Shown here: in pieces, positions 25,688-33,660 of the stretch
Numbering within the stretch: the first letter of the stretch is position 1
How the letters are laid out: every line of letters starts with the position of its first letter
NCBI RefSeq assembly: GCF_900115695.1
Contig: NZ_FOXK01000011.1
Coordinates: 1 to 64,000 of the forward strand
From: Ectopseudomonas toyotomiensis
GTDB lineage: Bacteria > Pseudomonadota > Gammaproteobacteria > Pseudomonadales > Pseudomonadaceae
Direction: 5' to 3'
DNA length: 64,000 nucleotides
The notes under the pieces: generated by a model
What the model was told of the DNA's origin: nothing
The model's database searches: none
What the model saw: the letters and a program-made list of their open reading frames with translations, nothing else
Program-made: the position numbers and the translations under genes

Positions 25688-28438
25688 ATGCCTCGCCTTT
25701 GTCTGGCCTTATTGCTGTTCTGGCTCGCCTGCCCAAGTTGGGCCCTTACACCTGCGCCGCTGGATAGTGACGACCTGCGTCTATCCCTGGGCCCTTATAC
25801 CGGTTATTACGAAGACGTGGACGGCACCCTCAGCGTCGAGCAGGTGCGAGCCATGGATGACGACGCTTTCCGTAAACCCGGCGGCGAGCACGCCAACCTT
25901 GGCAAGAACGCATCGGTGTGGTGGTTCAAGGTTCGGCTGGTCAATACGCTGGAGCATGAGCTGGGCGGCTATCTCGAAGTCAACTATCCGCTGCTCGATC
26001 GCCTCCAGGTTCACCTGATCGGCCCCGACGGCACGCATCTGGAACAGGAAAGCGGCGACAGCTTCGCCTTCTCCCAGCGGCCGGTACAGGTACGTAACTT
26101 CTGGTTTCCCATGCAGCTGGAGCCTGGCGTCAACACCCTGCTGATCCGCGTGGAAACCAGCAGCACAGTGTTCGTGCCGCTGTTCTTCGCCACCTACGGT
26201 GCCAGCGCGGCGGCGCAGGAGAACCTGATGGGCTTCAACGGCGCGTTCTACGGCGTGCTGTTCGCCATGTTCTGCTACAACCTGTTCCTCTACCTGTCGC
26301 TGCGCGAATCGGCCTATCTCTGGTACCTGGCCTACAACCTCAACGTCGGTCTGCTCGCGGCCTGCTTCGACGGCATGCTGTTCAAGTTGCTACCCGAGCA
26401 CGTGGCCTTTCAGTCGGTCAGCATCTACATCCTGATGTACGTGCACTGCCTCACGGCGATCCAGTTCAGCCGCCATTTCCTGCATGCACGCCAGTATTTC
26501 CCGCGTCTGGACACCGGCCTGCGCCTGCTGATGCTGATCTGCGTCGGCTGTCTGCTGTCGGTGCCGCTGATCGGCTTCGCCGCCTGGAACATCCTGGCCA
26601 GCGTTACCGTGTCCCTGGTGTCGCTGATCCTGCTGCTGACCGGCATCTACGTGTGGCGTCGTGGCGTGCGTTATGGCTCCTACTACACCCTGGCCTGGGC
26701 CATCCTGCTGTTCGCCTTCATCCAGGCCACCACCGGCTCGCTGGGCCTGGAGGTGTTCGGCGTGTTCGGCGCCACGGTGGTGAAGATCGGCGTGACCATC
26801 GAGCTGATCACCCTGTCCATCGGTCTTGCCGACCGCATCAACCTGCTCAAGGAAGAAGGCTTCCAGTCGCGTCGTGCGGCCGAGCAGGCCGCCTTCGAGA
26901 ACCAGGCCAAGAGTCGCTTTCTGGCCAAGATGAGCCACGAGATCCGCACTCCGCTCAACGGCGTGCTGGGCATGCTGCAACTGCTGCGCGAAACGCCTCT
27001 GGATCGCAGCCAGCGCTTCTACGTCGACACCATTTCCAGCTCCGGTAGCTCGTTGATGGCGGTGATAAACGACATCCTCGACTACGCCCGCATCGAATCC
27101 GGCAAGCTCAGCCTGGAGCAGATCGAGTTCGATCTTGAAGAGATGATTTCCGAAACGCTCAGCCTGTTCACCGGCCAGGCCCTGGACAAACGTCTGCGCC
27201 TCTACGTCAGCCTGGAAAACGGCGTACCCCGGCGCATTCAGGGTGATCCGACGCGGCTCAAGCAGGTGCTGATGAACCTGCTCAGCAACGCTCTGAAGTT
27301 CACCGCCGAGGGTCATGTGGCGGTCAGCGTCAGCCGCCGCAGTGACAGCCATGGCAGGCCGCATCTGGTGATCGCCGTCAGCGACAGTGGCATCGGCATC
27401 AGCGAGCAGGCACTGGCGCAATTGTTCGAATCCTTCGCCCAGGGTGATTCCAGCACCACCCGCCGTTATGGCGGCAGCGGTCTGGGGCTGGCCATCAGCA
27501 AGGAACTGGTGGAAATGATGGGCGGTAGAATCGAAGTGCAGAGCACCCTGGGCCAGGGCACCCGCTTCGCCTTCGACATGCCGCTGCTGGCCGAACAGGA
27601 CACCTCCGACGAACTCAGCCGTCTGCTGGCCGGACGCACCGCCCTGCTCGCCTCGCTCGACGGCCTTGGTCTGGATGCCATGAGCCGCCTGCTCGGACGC
27701 TGGGGCATGCGTACCGAGCGCTGCCAGACGCCGGAGCGCCTGCAGGACTACCTGGAGGACTTCGCTGCGCCGCCGCTGCTGGTGCTGATGGCGCCCTGGC
27801 CTGGTGGCGTCAACCACTGGCTTGACTCGCTGCGGCCCAAGCTGCAGCCGCAGCAGCGCGTGCTGCTGGTCTGCCCGCCCGAGGCCTGCCAGCAACTGCC
27901 AGCGAGCCACGAACTACGCCTGCAACACCTGGCCCAGCCAGTGGCGATAAACGCACTGCGCCAGGCCTTGAACGGGCTGTATGAAGAACCCAGAGCACAG
28001 GTACATCAGTTGGTCAGAGAAATACGCAGCGACAACAGCGAAGCCCCCTGCATTCTGGTAGCAGAGGACAACCCGGTGAACCAACTGGTGGTTCAGGGCT
28101 TTTTAAAAAAACGTGGCTATAGCGTGCGACTGGTCACCGACGGCCAGGCGGCGGTGGATGAATACGGTCGAGATCCGGCAGCCGTGCACTTGATCCTGAT
28201 GGACTGCGAGATGCCGGTGATGGACGGCTTCGAAGCCACCCGGCAGATTCGCCGCCTGGAGCACAGCCGGCAACTCGCTGCCGTACCCATCATCGCGCTG
28301 ACCGCGCATATCCTCGAAGAGCACCGCCAACACGGCCTGGATGCCGGCATGGACGATTTCCTCGGCAAACCGCTGGACAGTGGCCTGCTCTACAGCACCC
28401 TGGAACGTCACCTCAAGCGGCCCGGCATGATGCACTGA
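25688..28438 (+). CDS. 7TMR-DISM hybrid sensor histidine kinase with receiver domain
   Basis: A 916-residue inner-membrane sensor. Signal peptide (LLLFWLACPSWA), a periplasmic 7TMR-DISMED2 carbohydrate-like beta domain (about 35-170), seven membrane helices (about 180-385), a HisKA domain with FLAKMSHEIRTPLNGVLG (His about 418), an HATPase with LMNLLSNALKFT, SDSGIGIS and GSGLGLAI, a degenerate segment (about 640-770), and a receiver with LILMDCEMPVMDG (Asp about 840). The architecture is that of LadS-like sensors controlling surface and biofilm programmes. It directly follows the NAGGN genes, as I recall also in P. aeruginosa, but a terminator lies between. The ligand is unknown. Confidence 0.9.
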   Translation: MPRLCLALLLFWLACPSWALTPAPLDSDDLRLSLGPYTGYYEDVDGTLSVEQVRAMDDDAFRKPGGEHANLGKNASVWWFKVRLVNTLEHELGGYLEVNYPLLDRLQVHLIGPDGTHLEQESGDSFAFSQRPVQVRNFWFPMQLEPGVNTLLIRVETSSTVFVPLFFATYGASAAAQENLMGFNGAFYGVLFAMFCYNLFLYLSLRESAYLWYLAYNLNVGLLAACFDGMLFKLLPEHVAFQSVSIYILMYVHCLTAIQFSRHFLHARQYFPRLDTGLRLLMLICVGCLLSVPLIGFAAWNILASVTVSLVSLILLLTGIYVWRRGVRYGSYYTLAWAILLFAFIQATTGSLGLEVFGVFGATVVKIGVTIELITLSIGLADRINLLKEEGFQSRRAAEQAAFENQAKSRFLAKMSHEIRTPLNGVLGMLQLLRETPLDRSQRFYVDTISSSGSSLMAVINDILDYARIESGKLSLEQIEFDLEEMISETLSLFTGQALDKRLRLYVSLENGVPRRIQGDPTRLKQVLMNLLSNALKFTAEGHVAVSVSRRSDSHGRPHLVIAVSDSGIGISEQALAQLFESFAQGDSSTTRRYGGSGLGLAISKELVEMMGGRIEVQSTLGQGTRFAFDMPLLAEQDTSDELSRLLAGRTALLASLDGLGLDAMSRLLGRWGMRTERCQTPERLQDYLEDFAAPPLLVLMAPWPGGVNHWLDSLRPKLQPQQRVLLVCPPEACQQLPASHELRLQHLAQPVAINALRQALNGLYEEPRAQVHQLVREIRSDNSEAPCILVAEDNPVNQLVVQGFLKKRGYSVRLVTDGQAAVDEYGRDPAAVHLILMDCEMPVMDGFEATRQIRRLEHSRQLAAVPIIALTAHILEEHRQHGLDAGMDDFLGKPLDSGLLYSTLERHLKRPGMMH

Positions 28439-28501
28439 GAGAACTCGCAGCACAGCGCCCTCTGGCTCTATCATGGGCGCCAATAACTGGAGTCACTCGT
28501 T

Positions 28502-28753
28502 GTGCTGATCCCCGCTGAGCTGCTGCAAGCCGACACCCTCACCGCCCTTATCGAAGACTTCGTCACCCGCGACGGTACCGATAACGGCGATGAAACCCCG
28601 CTGGAAACCCGCGTGCAGCGCGTACGCCGCGCCCTGGACAAGGGCGAGGCGGTTATCGTTTTCGACCCTGACAGCCAGCAGTGCCAACTGGCGATGAAGC
28701 GTGACGTACCCAAGGAATGGCTGGAGGCCTTGCAGCAATCGCTCAGTGATTGA
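28502..28753 (+). CDS. YheU/UPF0270 family protein
   Basis: An 83-residue protein with a GTG start, giving the family's usual MLIPAELL opening. RRALDKGEAVIVFD (about 46-59) is the conserved centre. Small acidic cytosolic family of unknown function, next to the hybrid kinase in related genomes. The last 11 bases overlap the convergent glycosylase gene. Confidence 0.85.
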   Translation: MLIPAELLQADTLTALIEDFVTRDGTDNGDETPLETRVQRVRRALDKGEAVIVFDPDSQQCQLAMKRDVPKEWLEALQQSLSD

Positions 28754-29495
28754 CCGTGTGCGCCAGCATCACCGATAGCTGGCACAGCGGCCGACCGCTC
28801 TCGGCCTGCCACTGATTGAAGGCGGCCTGCACGGCAGCCAGGTCTTTCAGACTGGTCGGCGCCTTGTCGATCACGCCCTGCGCCTTGAGCGCGGCGACCA
28901 TGTCATCGGTAGGGACGAAGGTGTCCTTGCCCACCATACGCAGGAAGCGCGGCGCCGACAGACCGCCAAGCTGACTACCATGCTTGGCCAGATACTTCCA
29001 CAGGCCGACGATATCGCTCACTGGCCAATCGGCGATCAGGGCGCCAAAAGAGAAATGGGCCGCAGGCCCAGTCTGATGCCCTTCTCCCTCAGGGAGAAGG
29101 TGGCGCGCAGCGCCGGATGAGGGACTGCCCAACAAGCGTCCAGCCCGCACATCGAGAATGAACTGGGCGTTGCGCGGCACGCTTTTCAGCTTGCCCAGGT
29201 GGCGAATCAGCCGCGCATCCTGCATCAGGTTCTCCAGGCGCTCGGCGCCCATCAGCACCACCTTCTCCGGATCGAAGCCGAAGAACACCTCCTCGAAGGC
29301 CGGCCATTTGGCGTCCACTAGGCTGTGCTTGAGGCCGGCGCGAAAGATGCGCAGGCTGATCAGCGACAGATAACGGTCATCGCTCAGCGCCCGCAGCTGG
29401 GCATCGCTGCGCGGCTGCGGCAGCATGGCCTCCAGCGCCTTGGCCGAGCCGAAACGGTTGAGGCAGAACTCGTGCAGCCACTTGTAATCACGCAT
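28743..29495 (-). CDS. DNA-3-methyladenine glycosylase I family protein with in-frame insertion
   Basis: A 250-residue protein with AAGGG upstream of the ATG. The N-terminal half (LSDDRYLSLISLRIFRAGLK; KWPAFEEVFFGFDPEKVVL) and the C-terminal GALIADWPVSDIVGLWKYLA are typical of Pseudomonas Tag-like proteins that excise alkylated bases. Residues about 119-147 (GRLLGSPSSGAARHLLPEGE and on) do not fit the family and are encoded by a repetitive palindrome at 29055-29141. The reading frame is kept through it. Whether the enzyme is still active is unknown. Confidence 0.75.
   Translation of the reverse strand: MRDYKWLHEFCLNRFGSAKALEAMLPQPRSDAQLRALSDDRYLSLISLRIFRAGLKHSLVDAKWPAFEEVFFGFDPEKVVLMGAERLENLMQDARLIRHLGKLKSVPRNAQFILDVRAGRLLGSPSSGAARHLLPEGEGHQTGPAAHFSFGALIADWPVSDIVGLWKYLAKHGSQLGGLSAPRFLRMVGKDTFVPTDDMVAALKAQGVIDKAPTSLKDLAAVQAAFNQWQAESGRPLCQLSVMLAHTVNH
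29055..29141. repeat. Palindromic repeat inserted inside the glycosylase gene
   Basis: The core CTTCTCCCTCAGGGAGAAG is a perfect palindrome flanked by GCGCGCAGCGCCGGATGAGGG, the form of a common intergenic repeat of proteobacteria. A related but imperfect copy (CTTCTCCCCCGG ... GGGAGAGGGG) lies at 24271-24302. Length is about 87 bases, a multiple of three, which keeps the frame. Confidence 0.65.
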
Positions 29496-29558
29496 GAATC
29501 GATCCCTTCATGAAACGGACGACGAAGCCTGCACGCAGTAAGCCCCCGAGTACAAGTC

Positions 29559-29641
29559 CTGTGGGAGCCCCGCCCCGGGGCGAAGCGATTTGCCTCTACG
29601 CATCAGACCTGAGCACATTCGCCGCGATGCGGCTCCTACAG
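29559..29641. repeat. REP-like inverted pair
   Basis: Arms CTGTGGGAGCC (29559-29569) and GGCTCCTACAG (29631-29641) with internal palindromes CGCCCCGGGGCG and CGCCGCGATGCGGC. Typical Pseudomonas intergenic repeat, between the glycosylase and DAHP synthase genes; it may end the latter's transcript. Confidence 0.65.
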
Positions 29642-29662
29642 CAAAGCGCCGCCCGCCTACTC

Positions 29663-30727
29663 TCACCCGCGCAACTGCTCGGCTGCCTGGCGCAGCGCTA
29701 CTTCGGTGTCTTTCCAGCCCAGGCAGCCATCGGTGATCGACACGCCGTAACGCAGCTCGCCGGAAAGCGCCTGGCACCCGTCGAACAGGTGGCTCTCCAG
29801 CATTACCCCGCGCAGGCTGGCATCCCCGGCCAGGCGCTGCTCGATCACGCTGTCCAGCACCGCAGGCTGACGCAAAGGGTCCTTGCCGCTGTTGGCATGG
29901 CTACAGTCGACCATGATGCGCGGCGCGATGCCCTGGCGCTGCAGCGCATCACGTGCGGCGGCGACGCTGACGGCGTCGTGGTTCGGCGCGCCGTGACCAC
30001 CGCGCAGCACCAGATGGGTGTCCGGATTGCCAGCGGTATGCAACAGCGCCGGGTGCCCAAGGTCATCGATGCCGAAATGCTGATGCGCATGCGCCGCCGA
30101 ACGCATGGCGTCGCTGGCGATAGCGACGCTGCCGTCGGTGCCGTTCTTGAAGCCCACCGGCAGATCCAGGCCACTGACCATCTCGCGATGCACCTGTGAC
30201 TCGCTGGTGCGTGCGCCAATCGCCGCCCAGCCAAGCAGATCGTCGAAGTAACCGGCGGCTATCGGCTGCAGCAGTTCGGTGGCCAGCGGCAGGCCGCGGG
30301 CGAGGATATCCAGCATCAGTTGCCGCGACTGGCGCAAGCCTTCGGCCATGTCGCCGCTACCGTCCAGATGCGGGTCGTACAGCAGGCCCTTCCAGCCCAC
30401 GGTGGTACGTGGTTTTTCCACGTAGGCACGCATCACCAGCAGCAGTTGATCGTCGACCTGTGGCGCCAGCTCGGCCAGGCGCTCGGCGTATTCGAGGGCG
30501 CTGGCGCGGTCATGCAGAGAACAAGGGCCGACCACCACCAGCAGACGCGAATCGCGGCCATCGAGCACCGCGCGGATGGCGTCACGGTCGGCGGCAATAC
30601 GTTCGGCAAGTGCGGCGGACAACGGCAGGCGTTGGCGCAGAACGGCGGGACTGGGCAGCGGCTGGGCGCTGCGACGGGCGATGGTGGTAACGGGGCAAGC
30701 GAGTTGAGCGGAGACGGATGCATTCAT
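29663..30727 (-). CDS. 3-deoxy-7-phosphoheptulonate (DAHP) synthase, class I
   Basis: A 354-residue enzyme joining phosphoenolpyruvate and erythrose 4-phosphate, the first step of aromatic amino acid synthesis. Family marks: VVGPCSLHDRASALEYA (about 66-82, PEP/metal site), MRAYVEKPRTTVGWKGL (about 99-115), GARTSESQVHREMVSGL, GFKNGTDGS and IMVDCSHANSGKDP. Which amino acid inhibits it cannot be read safely. AAGGAA precedes ATG 30727. Upstream lie two small aromatic-rich peptide ORFs with a terminator between them, pointing to control by charged Tyr/Phe/Trp tRNA. aroF/aroG/aroH naming is left open. Confidence 0.93.
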   Translation of the reverse strand: MNASVSAQLACPVTTIARRSAQPLPSPAVLRQRLPLSAALAERIAADRDAIRAVLDGRDSRLLVVVGPCSLHDRASALEYAERLAELAPQVDDQLLLVMRAYVEKPRTTVGWKGLLYDPHLDGSGDMAEGLRQSRQLMLDILARGLPLATELLQPIAAGYFDDLLGWAAIGARTSESQVHREMVSGLDLPVGFKNGTDGSVAIASDAMRSAAHAHQHFGIDDLGHPALLHTAGNPDTHLVLRGGHGAPNHDAVSVAAARDALQRQGIAPRIMVDCSHANSGKDPLRQPAVLDSVIEQRLAGDASLRGVMLESHLFDGCQALSGELRYGVSITDGCLGWKDTEVALRQAAEQLRG

Positions 30728-30770
30728 GATCTGGCGGTTCCTTGGCCGGCGCGGCCTGCGCCGCGCGGCG

Positions 30771-30860
30771 CTAACTGAGTGTTCGTTGCAAAGGTGTCAG
30801 GACGGTGGTGAGGCTGCTAAATCGCCAGTCGTAGCGGTAGTTGCGGTAATAACGGTTCAT
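30771..30860 (-). CDS. Tyr-rich leader peptide 2 (29 residues)
   Basis: ATG 30860 has GAGGA at ideal spacing. The peptide opens MNRYYRNYRYDWRF, with four Tyr, one Trp and one Phe in its first 14 residues, then SSLTTVLTPLQ and TAG. It sits downstream of the intrinsic terminator and ends 43 bases before the DAHP synthase ATG; that spacer is GC-rich with overlapping stems (GGCGCAGGCCGCGCC). Ribosome stalling at the Tyr run could change access to the enzyme's start. A second control step after transcription attenuation is inference. Confidence 0.6.
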   Translation of the reverse strand: MNRYYRNYRYDWRFSSLTTVLTPLQRTLS

Positions 30861-30903
30861 CTGTGAGTCCTCGATCTGTGGCCGTTTTTCGGCCGGAAAA
30901 AAC

Positions 30904-30937
30904 AAAACCCCCGGTCGGGTTGCCGACCGGGGGTTTT
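30904..30937 (-). terminator. Attenuator terminator of the DAHP synthase leader
   Basis: A stem of about 15 bp (AAAACCCCCGGTCGG with CCGACCGGGGGTTTT, 4-base loop) followed on the minus strand by GTTTTTTCC. It lies 52 bases after the stop of leader peptide 1 and before peptide 2, the right place for an amino-acid attenuator. Confidence 0.88.
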
Positions 30938-30989
30938 CTGGAAAACGTCTCTGGTGGCGACCCTGGTGTCTCAGGCCGCCTGTGGGGTA

Positions 30990-31121
30990 TCAGGCGCGCC
31001 TGTGGCTAAACCAATACCCAAAGAAATAATACGCTGCCGCCACAAGTGCCTGTGCACGAGCCAGCGCGGCGCGCGAGGCACCGGATTGCAGCATGGACAG
31101 GAGGTTGAGGCAGACGGACAT
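30990..31121 (-). CDS. Aromatic leader peptide 1 (43 residues)
   Basis: ATG 31121 follows TTTGGAGAATTCC. The peptide begins MSVCLNLLSMLQSG, has an Ala-rich middle and ends AAAYYFFGYWFSHRRA before TGA. Residues 31-38 carry seven aromatic residues of eight (three Tyr, three Phe, one Trp). A perfect palindrome, CAGGCGCGCCTG, overlaps the stop codon and CAGGCGGCCTG follows, giving candidate alternative stems. A codon run for the pathway's own products just before a terminator is the classic attenuator layout. A longer in-frame start exists upstream but lacks a good ribosome site. Confidence 0.8.
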   Translation of the reverse strand: MSVCLNLLSMLQSGASRAALARAQALVAAAYYFFGYWFSHRRA

Positions 31122-31145
31122 GGAATTCTCCAAAGCGATGGCCGA

Positions 31146-31175
31146 ACCATACTCCAGGCCTTTGCGGCCTGGCAA
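31146..31175 (-). promoter_or_regulatory. Promoter of the DAHP synthase leader with internal palindrome
   Basis: Minus strand: -35 TTGCCA (31175-31170), 18-base spacer, -10 TATGGT (31151-31146), about 25 bases before leader peptide 1. The spacer is almost filled by a perfect inverted repeat, CCAGGCC-GCAAA-GGCCTGG (31154-31172), which could be a repressor site. Confidence 0.55.
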
Positions 31176-31178
31176 GCG

Positions 31179-31236
31179 TCGCGGCTAAAGCCCCTCCCAC
31201 ATGCGACGCGAGCCATGGGAGGGGCTTTAGCCGCGA
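31179..31236. repeat. 21-bp perfect inverted repeat after ttcA
   Basis: Arms at 31179-31199 and 31216-31236 (core GGCTAAAGCCCCTCCCA) are perfect inverted copies with a 16-base loop. It follows the ttcA stop by 4 bases and abuts the leader promoter's -35. Probably a REP-type element also serving as a terminator. A fragment (GGCTTTAGCCGCGATG) also occurs near 19451. Confidence 0.8.
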
Positions 31237-31240
31237 TGGC

Positions 31241-32065
31241 TTACAGGCTCATTACATCGAGAAAGCGCGGCGTGGCGCTGTCGTCGATCTTCAGGCTCTT
31301 GAAGTCGAACAGGTTGCGGTCGGCCAGCTGCGAGGGGTGCACGTTCTGCAGGGCGCGGAACATGATTTCGACGCGGCCCGGGCTCTTGCGCTCCCACTCC
31401 TGCAGCATCTCCTTGACCACCTGACGTTGCAGGTTCTCCTGCGAGCCGCAGAGGTTGCACGGGATGATGGGGAATTCCTTGAGCTGGCTGTAGGCCTCGA
31501 TATCGGCCTCGGCGCAGTAGGCCAGCGGGCGGATCACCACGTTGCGGCCGTCATCGGACAGCAGCTTGGGCGGCATGGCCTTGAGCGTGCCGCCGTAGAA
31601 CATGTTGAGGAAGAAGGTTTCCAGGATATCGTCGCGGTGGTGCCCCAGGGCCATCTTGGTCGCACCGATCTCGTCGGCATAGGTGTACAGGGTGCCACGA
31701 CGCAGACGCGAGCACAGCGAGCAGGTGGTCTTGCCCTCGGGGATCTTCTCCTTGACCACCGAGTAGGTGTCCTTCTCGATGATGTGGTAGGCAACGCCGA
31801 TGGATTCCAGGTAGGCCGGCAACACGTGCTCGGGGAAGCCGGGCTGCTTCTGGTCCATGTTCACCGCAACGATCTCGAACTTGATCGGCGCCACCTTCTG
31901 CAGGTACAGCAGCACGTCGAGCATGGTGTAGCTGTCCTTGCCGCCGGACAGGCAGACCATCACCTTGTCGCCATCCTCGATCATGTTGAAGTCGGTGATG
32001 GCTTCGCCGGCCAGGCGGCGAATGCGCTTCTGCAGTTTGTTCTGGTTGACCGAAAGGGTGCCCAT
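31241..32065 (-). CDS. ttcA: tRNA 2-thiocytidine biosynthesis protein TtcA
   Basis: A 274-residue PP-loop ATPase that thiolates cytidine 32 of certain tRNAs. SGGKDS (40-45) is the ATP loop; CSLC (C115, C118) and CNLC (C203, C206) supply the cysteines that hold the Fe-S cluster. GHHRDDILETFFLN is a further family block. The start at 32065 (MGTLSVNQNKLQKRIRR) gives the length usual in Pseudomonas. Confidence 0.95.
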   Translation of the reverse strand: MGTLSVNQNKLQKRIRRLAGEAITDFNMIEDGDKVMVCLSGGKDSYTMLDVLLYLQKVAPIKFEIVAVNMDQKQPGFPEHVLPAYLESIGVAYHIIEKDTYSVVKEKIPEGKTTCSLCSRLRRGTLYTYADEIGATKMALGHHRDDILETFFLNMFYGGTLKAMPPKLLSDDGRNVVIRPLAYCAEADIEAYSQLKEFPIIPCNLCGSQENLQRQVVKEMLQEWERKSPGRVEIMFRALQNVHPSQLADRNLFDFKSLKIDDSATPRFLDVMSL

Positions 32066-32166
32066 GGTGCGTCGAAATCCGAGGGAGTGGGAACGAAAGC
32101 GCGACATTTTACGCACAATGGCGCCGCGCCCCTACCCCGACAGCAATGAAATGCTAGTCTCGGCCG

Positions 32167-32760
32167 ATGAACGACGACCTCGACCCCAACCTGGACCTCG
32201 CCGAGCAGGTACTGCAGTTGCTGCAGGCAGCACCGGACGGCATTGCCGAATACACCCTGATCCAGCAATTGAAAGACCGCCACAGCGGCCATGTCCCCAA
32301 TCTACCCCTGGCCGACAAGCTGGTGCTGTTTCGCACTCATTTTCTGTTGTTCAACGCACTTTATCGCCTGCGTGAACGGCTATGGCAGGAGCAAACGCAC
32401 CTGCTCGAGATCAGCCCCCTGTGTATCCGCCTGCTGCCCTATCAGCCGGGCAACGCGGCGCTCAGTGAGCGCGACGCATTGCGTGACTACTATCTGGACA
32501 TGAGCAACCTGCAGGGCACCGACGAACGCGACGTCGAGCGTCTGCTGACCAGCTTCTGGACGCGCATGCAGGGCGGCGAAGAGAAGCAGGCTGCACTCGA
32601 GTTGTTCGAACTGGCCAATGAACGGTCGCTCGATCTGCCGAGAATCAAGCAACGCTACCGACAAATGGTCAGCGAACATCATCCGGACCGAGGCGGCAGC
32701 ACAGAGCGGTTGCAGTCGATAAACCTGGCCATGGAAATTCTTGAGCGCTATTACCGCTGA
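32167..32760 (+). CDS. DnaJ-related co-chaperone-like protein
   Basis: A 197-residue protein. The N-terminal domain (about 10-100; EYTLIQQLKDRH, DKLVLFRTHFLLFNALYRLR) is the DnaJ-related N-domain. The C-terminal 55 residues form a J domain with the HPD triplet at 172-174 (EHHPDRGGS), so it should stimulate an Hsp70 ATPase. It lacks the G/F and zinc regions of DnaJ, so it is a specialised partner with unknown client. Divergent from ttcA. Confidence 0.88.
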   Translation: MNDDLDPNLDLAEQVLQLLQAAPDGIAEYTLIQQLKDRHSGHVPNLPLADKLVLFRTHFLLFNALYRLRERLWQEQTHLLEISPLCIRLLPYQPGNAALSERDALRDYYLDMSNLQGTDERDVERLLTSFWTRMQGGEEKQAALELFELANERSLDLPRIKQRYRQMVSEHHPDRGGSTERLQSINLAMEILERYYR

Positions 32761-32928
32761 CTTCTAGAGAGCGATTTGCTCTAAGGCCAGACACTACGCC
32801 TGCTCCAGGCCCTGCCTATACTGCGACATAAGGTCGCATAGATTTCGGCCTGACACCCGGTGGCGCTGTACATGCGTGCCGGGCGTTCGCTGGGGGGCGA
32901 CCGTCATAAGAAAGAGGAGGTGTCTGGC

Positions 32929-33528
32929 ATGATCCACCACGTTTGGGGGCTCTTCACCCATCCCGATCAAGAATGGCAAGAAATCCGTGGCGAGGAAGAA
33001 TCCATCAGCCACATGTATCTGACCCATGTGCTGATTCTTGCGGCAATTCCCGCCATTTCAGCCTACATCGGCACTACCCAGGTTGGCTGGGCGATTGGTG
33101 ACCGAGCACCGGTAATGCTTACCGAAGGCAGTGCGATGGTGATGACCATCATGTCCTATCTGGCGATGCTCGCTGGCGTAGCCGTGATGGGCGCTTTCAT
33201 CCACTGGATGGCACGTACCTACGACGCCAATCCCAGCCTGACCCAGTGCGTCGTATTCGCGGCCTACACCGCCACCCCGCTGTTCATAGGAGGTCTCGCA
33301 GCGCTTTACCCGCACCTGTGGCTGGGCATGGTCGTAGGCACGGTCGCGATCTGCTACACCGTTTATCTGCTCTATGTCGGCATACCGACCTTCATGAACA
33401 TTCCTGAAGATGAAGGCTTCATGTTCTCCAGTTCCGTACTGGCGGTCGGCCTGGTCGTGCTGGTAGCGATGATCGCCAGCTCGGTCATTCTCTGGGGCAT
33501 GGGCATCGGCCCGGTCTACACCAGCTGA
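32929..33528 (+). CDS. Yip1 family inner-membrane protein
   Basis: A 199-residue protein with about five membrane helices (LILAAIPAISAYIG, MTIMSYLAMLAGVAVMGAFI, VGTVAICYTVYLLYVGI, VLAVGLVVLVAMIASSVILW). AAGAGGAGG is ideally placed before ATG 32929, so the longer frame above it is rejected. It opens HHVWGLFTHPDQEWQEI, the conserved Yip1-type cytosolic start. Related in sequence to the gene at 33661. Function in bacteria not known. Confidence 0.85.
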   Translation: MIHHVWGLFTHPDQEWQEIRGEEESISHMYLTHVLILAAIPAISAYIGTTQVGWAIGDRAPVMLTEGSAMVMTIMSYLAMLAGVAVMGAFIHWMARTYDANPSLTQCVVFAAYTATPLFIGGLAALYPHLWLGMVVGTVAICYTVYLLYVGIPTFMNIPEDEGFMFSSSVLAVGLVVLVAMIASSVILWGMGIGPVYTS

Positions 33529-33550
33529 TAGTCACTAGACGCTAACCCAC

Positions 33551-33573
33551 AGGCCGCCTTCGGGCGGCCTTTT
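33551..33573 (+). terminator. Terminator after the first Yip1 gene
   Basis: AGGCCGCC-TTCG-GGCGGCCT hairpin with a UUCG-type loop, followed by TTTTCG. Confidence 0.88.
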
Positions 33574-33660
33574 CGTTGCCATGCGCCAGAAAATTTGGGT
33601 TGAACCCTACGCGGCTACGACTGCCCGAGATTTAAAGGCAGTCACGCGGATGGTCACACC

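Noticed and set aside
26390..27910. A 506-codon frame antisense to the hybrid kinase
   Set aside because: Shadow of the HisKA/HATPase coding region; no start signal.
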